Below are positions 53,401-59,400 of a DNA stretch of 64,000 bases, piece by piece. A program made the position numbers and the translations under genes. This stretch comes from Falsihalocynthiibacter sp042445055 (GTDB lineage: Bacteria > Pseudomonadota > Alphaproteobacteria > Rhodobacterales > Rhodobacteraceae). Numbering within the stretch: position 1 is the first letter of the stretch; the number at the start of each line of letters is the position of its first letter. Under the pieces are notes generated by a model that saw nothing but the letters and a program-made list of their open reading frames with translations, made no database searches and was not told the origin of the DNA. The stretch is from assembly GCF_042445055.1 (NCBI RefSeq), contig NZ_CP170339.1:1612001-1676000 (forward strand), written 5' to 3'.

Positions 53401-56400
53401 GCTGGCCAACAAGTCGCGACCATTATTGTGACTGATGACGCTGGAAACGAGGCGAGCGATACGCTTGGTTTCTCAATCGCGGCCCCTGCGTTTGAGGCGA
53501 CAACCCTTCAGGCCGAGGACGCGCTGATTACGGATGTCGGTGATCCCGGTACTGGCCCAGAAGGGCGTTCTGTTACCAGAGAGGTAAACGCCGAGAACCC
53601 CGATGCATTCGGAAATTATCGCGAAGGAGGCGTGGGCGACGCATATCTCGACTTCGGGGAGAACCCGGGCGATGCGGTGACCTTCACAATTGATGTCCCT
53701 GCGAATGGTACATACTTGGCGACGGTTCGCTATGCCAACGGTGGTGCCGATCCGCGTCCGCTTGATCTTACGGTGAATGACGGTGCCGCAAGCTCTGTGA
53801 ATTTTGTCCAGACGGGGTCTGGGGATGCTGGCTGGAATACTTGGACCGACCTTGAGATTGAAGTCGAACTCGTTGCAGGGACGAATACGGTTAAATTTGA
53901 AATCCCTGACGGCGCAGTAAACGGCCCGAACCTTGATCAGATTACATTCGAGGAGCTGTCGATTGATCCAATCGCTGCCGAGCGTTTTGTCGATGTGGTC
54001 AAGATCAACTTCGAAGCGCCGCTCTCTGGTAACGGAAGCTTCAACGCGCCCAGCGGATATACCACACCTGACGGATTTGAATCCGACACAGGCGAAGCAT
54101 ATGGCGCGCGTGGGAATGGCTTTACTTATGGCTGGGTCGATGTGGATGACACGGACGGCTCTGTTACGGGCACACCATTGGCACAGCCAACGGGCTCGGC
54201 ACGCTATAAAGACAACGCTTCGGAGGCATCTGATCTTCAAAAAACATATATCCACTTTGACTACCCTGGTGCTGCTGCAGGCAACCGTGAGCGCGCATGG
54301 GAGATGGAAGTCGAGAACGGTGTTTATGAGTTGACCGTGGCGGTGGGTGACACTGCGGGGCAGTATGACTCAAACTATGTTCTGAATGTTGAAGGTGTAC
54401 AATTCGGCGAGAGCTGGATTCCCGTCAACCTTGCTGGCGAGCAACTCGTTGGTGGGGCGTATAATGCTTCGTATGACGGCGAGGGATTCCGCTCGCATCT
54501 CGTGACGGGGATTGTCGAGGTCACCGATGGACGTTTGACGATTGATGGCACAGATGGCGACAACGTCGAAATTCAGTGGCTCGACCTTCAGAGCGTTCCT
54601 GACCTTACGCCAGATGATGGACGGTCGGCCGATCTGGATTATTCCAAGTTTGTGAGCGCGGTTGCGGCCTCGACCGAGGATGGACAGGTTTCGATTGAGA
54701 TCGACCCAAGCGGTGATGTACCGCTCGATATCAATCCGACATCTGATATCGTTGTGGGTATTGAGCTTCAGGCAATTGACCATCGCGGCCCTGCGGTTGC
54801 CTATACGGATGGCGTGCGCCTTGTTGAAACGCTGACGGGCGAAGAAGTTGCCGTTAATGTTCAGGTAACTGGCGGCGCCGATTCACTTACGATCCGTCCG
54901 ATGGCGGGACTCAAGGAGTTCACAAGCTACACACTCATCATCGAGGACGTGCTTGACCTTGGTAACCTGAACGACAGCAGCCAACCACTGCGCCAGTTCC
55001 AAGATTACACCACGACCTTTGTTACGGGCGAAATGCCCGAAACCGAAGCGCGCGAAGTTGCGTTTGACGATCAAGTCGTCCTGAACGGCTTTAGCGAAGG
55101 TGGTGTTGCGATCACGTCGATTGATATCGGCCCAGATGGTAAGCTTTATGCCTCGTCGATTTCTGGTACGATCCAGCGTTGGGACCTAAACCCTGACGGT
55201 ACGATTGATCTCGAAAGTGCCGAAACACTGTCGCTCGATTATTTCCAAGAAACGGGTCGTACGATTATCGGTCTGGCCTTTGATCCAGAAGACCCGAATA
55301 CAATCTGGGTTTCCGATAATGCGACGGTTCCTCGTCAGGGGCGTTCAGACCAAATTCCTGAATTCTCTGGACAAATCAGCAAAATCACTTTGGGTGAAGG
55401 CGGTTCCTTTGAAGGCGCTGAGGCCGAGACATACCTCACAGGGCTTCCGCGCTCTGGCGGCGATCACGTGACCAACTCCATCGAGTTCCGCGCCAATCCT
55501 GATGCGGGGCAACCGGGCGAGCCAAACTATCTGCTATACTTCAGCCAAGGCTCGAACTCGGCGGCAGGTCGTGCAGATAACGCATGGGGCAACCGCCCAG
55601 AGCGCCTGTTGAATGCGGCAATTCTTGAGGTCGATCCAACTCGGGACGCACCAGAGGGCGGATTTGATGTTCAAACCGAACCGTTCGAAGGCACAGATCC
55701 AACCTATCGCACGAGCGAGGCCTTCAACGAGGACGGCACCTTTGATGGTTACTATGATCCGTTCGAAGAAGGGGCGGTTCTCAAGATCTATGGCGAGGGT
55801 ATCCGCAACGCTTATGATCTGGTTTGGCACTCGAACGGTCATCTCTATGTGCCCACCAACGGTACGGCGCGCGGTGGTAACACACCGGATGATCCAAACA
55901 CTGCAATCAACGAGGAACTCAGTGGGCTCGATAAGCAATACGATTACTTCTTCACCATTGAAGAGGGTGGTTACTATGGCCATCCCAACCCGCTCTTGGA
56001 TAACTATGTCGTCAACGGCGGCAATCCTACATCCGGCAGCGACCCAAACAGCGCGAACACACCTGACGGCGGCAATGAATATGCCGTAGGTGTGCAGCCT
56101 GACGAGGATTACGACCTAGAGGGGGCCTATTCGCTTGGCTTCAACAAGTCACCGAACGGCGCGACCGAATACACGGGGAGTGCGTTTGGTTCGAACCTTC
56201 AGGGCGCGGTACTTTTTGCGCAATTCTCGCAGGGCGACAACGTGCGTGTCATCAATGTCGATCCGATCACAGGTGAGATAACTGGCGACGACGTTCTGCG
56301 TCGCGTCGACGGCAGCGAGATCAATGAATATATCGATCCGCTCGATATCATCGAAAACCCACTCACGGGACAACTCTATCTTTCGACACTCAACCGCAGC

Positions 56401-59400
56401 ACAGGCGAAAGCTTGATCATCCTGCTCAATCCAGCTCCTGGCGGGGTCGTAGGAGACAACACTGCGGACGAAAACAACGACTTGCAACTCGTGGTCATCA
56501 ATGTCGATGACCCATCAAATGTCGTGTTCGAAGTTGTCGGGCTTGATGATGATATCCAATCGATTTCTGTTTCCTTTAATGGTGGGGCCGCGCAAACGGT
56601 CACGCTTGATGGGCAGAACCGCTTCGTGGCCGATGTTGGGGCGACTTCGGGCAGCGTTAGTGCCATGTTGACCGTCGAAGATGACGATAACAACACCGCC
56701 AGCGATACAATTGCCGTATCGCTCGACGGAACTTCGGGACCGACGTTTATTGATGCTTCTGAATTTACGGTTCTGGATACAGACGATGGGACGATCATTC
56801 GCATCCTGTCTGATCCAAGCACCCACGAGGACAGCAGCAATGATGCCAACGGGGACGGTCTGAATGACGGTCACGACGGAGACAGCTATATCGATCTCGT
56901 TGGTGGTCCAGAAGACAAAGTTTCGTTCACCTATGTTGCGGATGCGCCCGGAACATATACGCTCTCGTTCCGCTTGGCCTCTGCTACGTCTCGATCGATT
57001 GCGGTGAAAACGGGTGATCAGTCGGAAACCATCAATGCCAATACAGATTCCTTTACGAACTGGGTGGATTATCCGGTGGTTCTGACGCTCGAAGCGGGGA
57101 TCAACACGATCGTAATCGCACAAACCACAGCCGCAGGTCCAAACATCGACAGCGTAACCGTAACGCCATTGTCGGTTGAGGACATCACCGCAGACGAGGG
57201 CGGCGATTTGGACTTGATCGCAACCGATCTCAGCGACCTGAGCGAAGCGGTGTTTACCATTTCGGGGGCGGATTCCGATATCGTTGACTATGAAGTTGTC
57301 TTTGATGACGGAAGCGACACCGTGACGGTTAATCCAACTGGAAACGGGTCGTTTACGGTCGATCTTACTGGCTTGAACGGAAGTGCTACGGCGACGCTTA
57401 CTGTTACTGATGGTGCTAATAATACAGCCTCTGAAACAACAACTGTTTCCTTGACCACCACAGTTCCGAATGACGGCACAGAAGAGGTCGGCGGCGCAAC
57501 CTTCGTGATTTACGAGGCCGAGAACGCACAGCTTGATGGTCCTGTTGTTGAGCAAGAGGATCGCACGCAATCTGGTGATTTCGTCGACTTTGACGGGACT
57601 TCGGATCAGTCCATCACGTGGACCGTTGAGGTGCCACAGGACGGAAACTATGCGCTCGACATCCTCTATGCGCTTTCAACGACCAAGGAAGCGCGGCCAA
57701 TGGCGCTGTCTGTTGATGGCACGGTGGTCGAAACACTGCCGTTCGCACCCAACAGTAACAACGCCGAGACAGAGTGGGGGCCACAGTCAACACAAGTAAC
57801 GCTGACGGCGGGTGTTCATACGCTGACGGTTACTGCACCTGGGGCGAATGGGCCGAACGTGGATTATCTGCGGATCACCCAGTCGCCACTGACTTCTGCG
57901 CTTGATTTGACCGCCGATGAGGGCGACAACCTCGCGCTCACTGTGGTGGATCAAACCGATAGCTCTGCTGTGGTCTTTGAGATCAATGGTCTCGACGATG
58001 ATATCACCACGGCCCAGATCAGCTTTGACGGCGGCGCGCCAATCTCGGTTACGCCGCAGAACGGGCAATTCACGCTTGATCCGGGTATTTCGTTTGGAGA
58101 AATCGACGCGGTTCTGACCGTTCTGGATGATGCGGGTAATGTCGCCACCGCCGAGACCGAGTTCGCAGTTGCGCCAAATGGCAACGTGAATGCCGATATC
58201 GCAGTACAAAGCCTTGATGCCGCGTACTATGCGGATCGTCTGCACTTCTCGTTCCTGCAAAATCCCGTGAACAAGGATGAAACGCGCGATTACAAGGATG
58301 AGGGCACCGTTCGTATTTCCAACACAGGAAGCGAAGACCTCGAGTTTGCCAGCGCGGCATTGACGGGGCCGTTTGATCTGGTTGATCCGACGATCTTTGA
58401 CAATCTGGTGCTTAGCGCAGGCGAAAGCATTGATGTCACGGTTGTCTTTGATAACAGCGAAGTGTCTCCGAAACCAACAAGCGGCGTGAATTCGGTGCTG
58501 GAAGGAGAGTTGACCCTCGTGACCAACGACGCCGAAGATCCATTCGTAACAGTCGATCTAGCAGCGTTCTGGCAGTCAAACCCAGAAGGCGGCCAAGAGC
58601 CGAACGTCAACGAGGTATGGGAGCTGTTCGGCTTCGGAAACGAGATCGAAGGGCTTTCATACAATGGTGGAGGAGAGAACTCGGTTCTCAACTTCTTTGA
58701 TCTTCACATCCCGGTGGATGAGACCGAGGTTCTGTCGCCGTATTGGAAGATCGCCGATGGCGCGACCGAGGCAAAGATCACCCAAATCGCGGCCTTCCAC
58801 GGTCCGGGCGGGGCATCCTTGGGTATCCACGGACCAGGCGACAAAGGCAACAGCAACCAAATCAACTTTGGCAGCCACGGCGGCACCGCAAACCAGACAA
58901 TCCTGCCGCTACAAGGAAATGGAAATGCGTTTACGCGCACCTTTGACAATTCGGATATTCCGGATGGCTGGGCGGGGCCTGATTACTTCGGGATCGAAGT
59001 GGCGGGACTGTCCACAGATCCAACACTGAATCCGACAGGTTCGGGGCAGGCCACGCAAGCACAGCTTGACGCAAAATATCCGGGCCAAGGTTATACTGTT
59101 TCCGATGGTCAGGTTTATGATGCCGACGGCAACGAAGTGTCTGATGGCTACACCGTACGGATGTACCAAGCTGTAGATGCCGAAGGAAATGTGATCGACA
59201 ACGTCTTTCTTGGCGTGATGGATTACACTGGCATCAACTACGACTATAACGACAATATGTTCATCATCGAAGGTGTAGCGCCAGTGTTTGACGGAGCTTC
59301 GCTTGAGGTTGAGGGGCTTGATGCCGCAGCGGCGGATGATCGTTTGGTCTTTACCAGCATTGATCAGCCCGTCAGTGGACAAGAGTTCCGTAACGAAGCC

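Noticed and set aside
56515..57570. 351-codon open frame on minus within the giant gene
   Set aside because: Same reason: antisense by-product of biased codon use.
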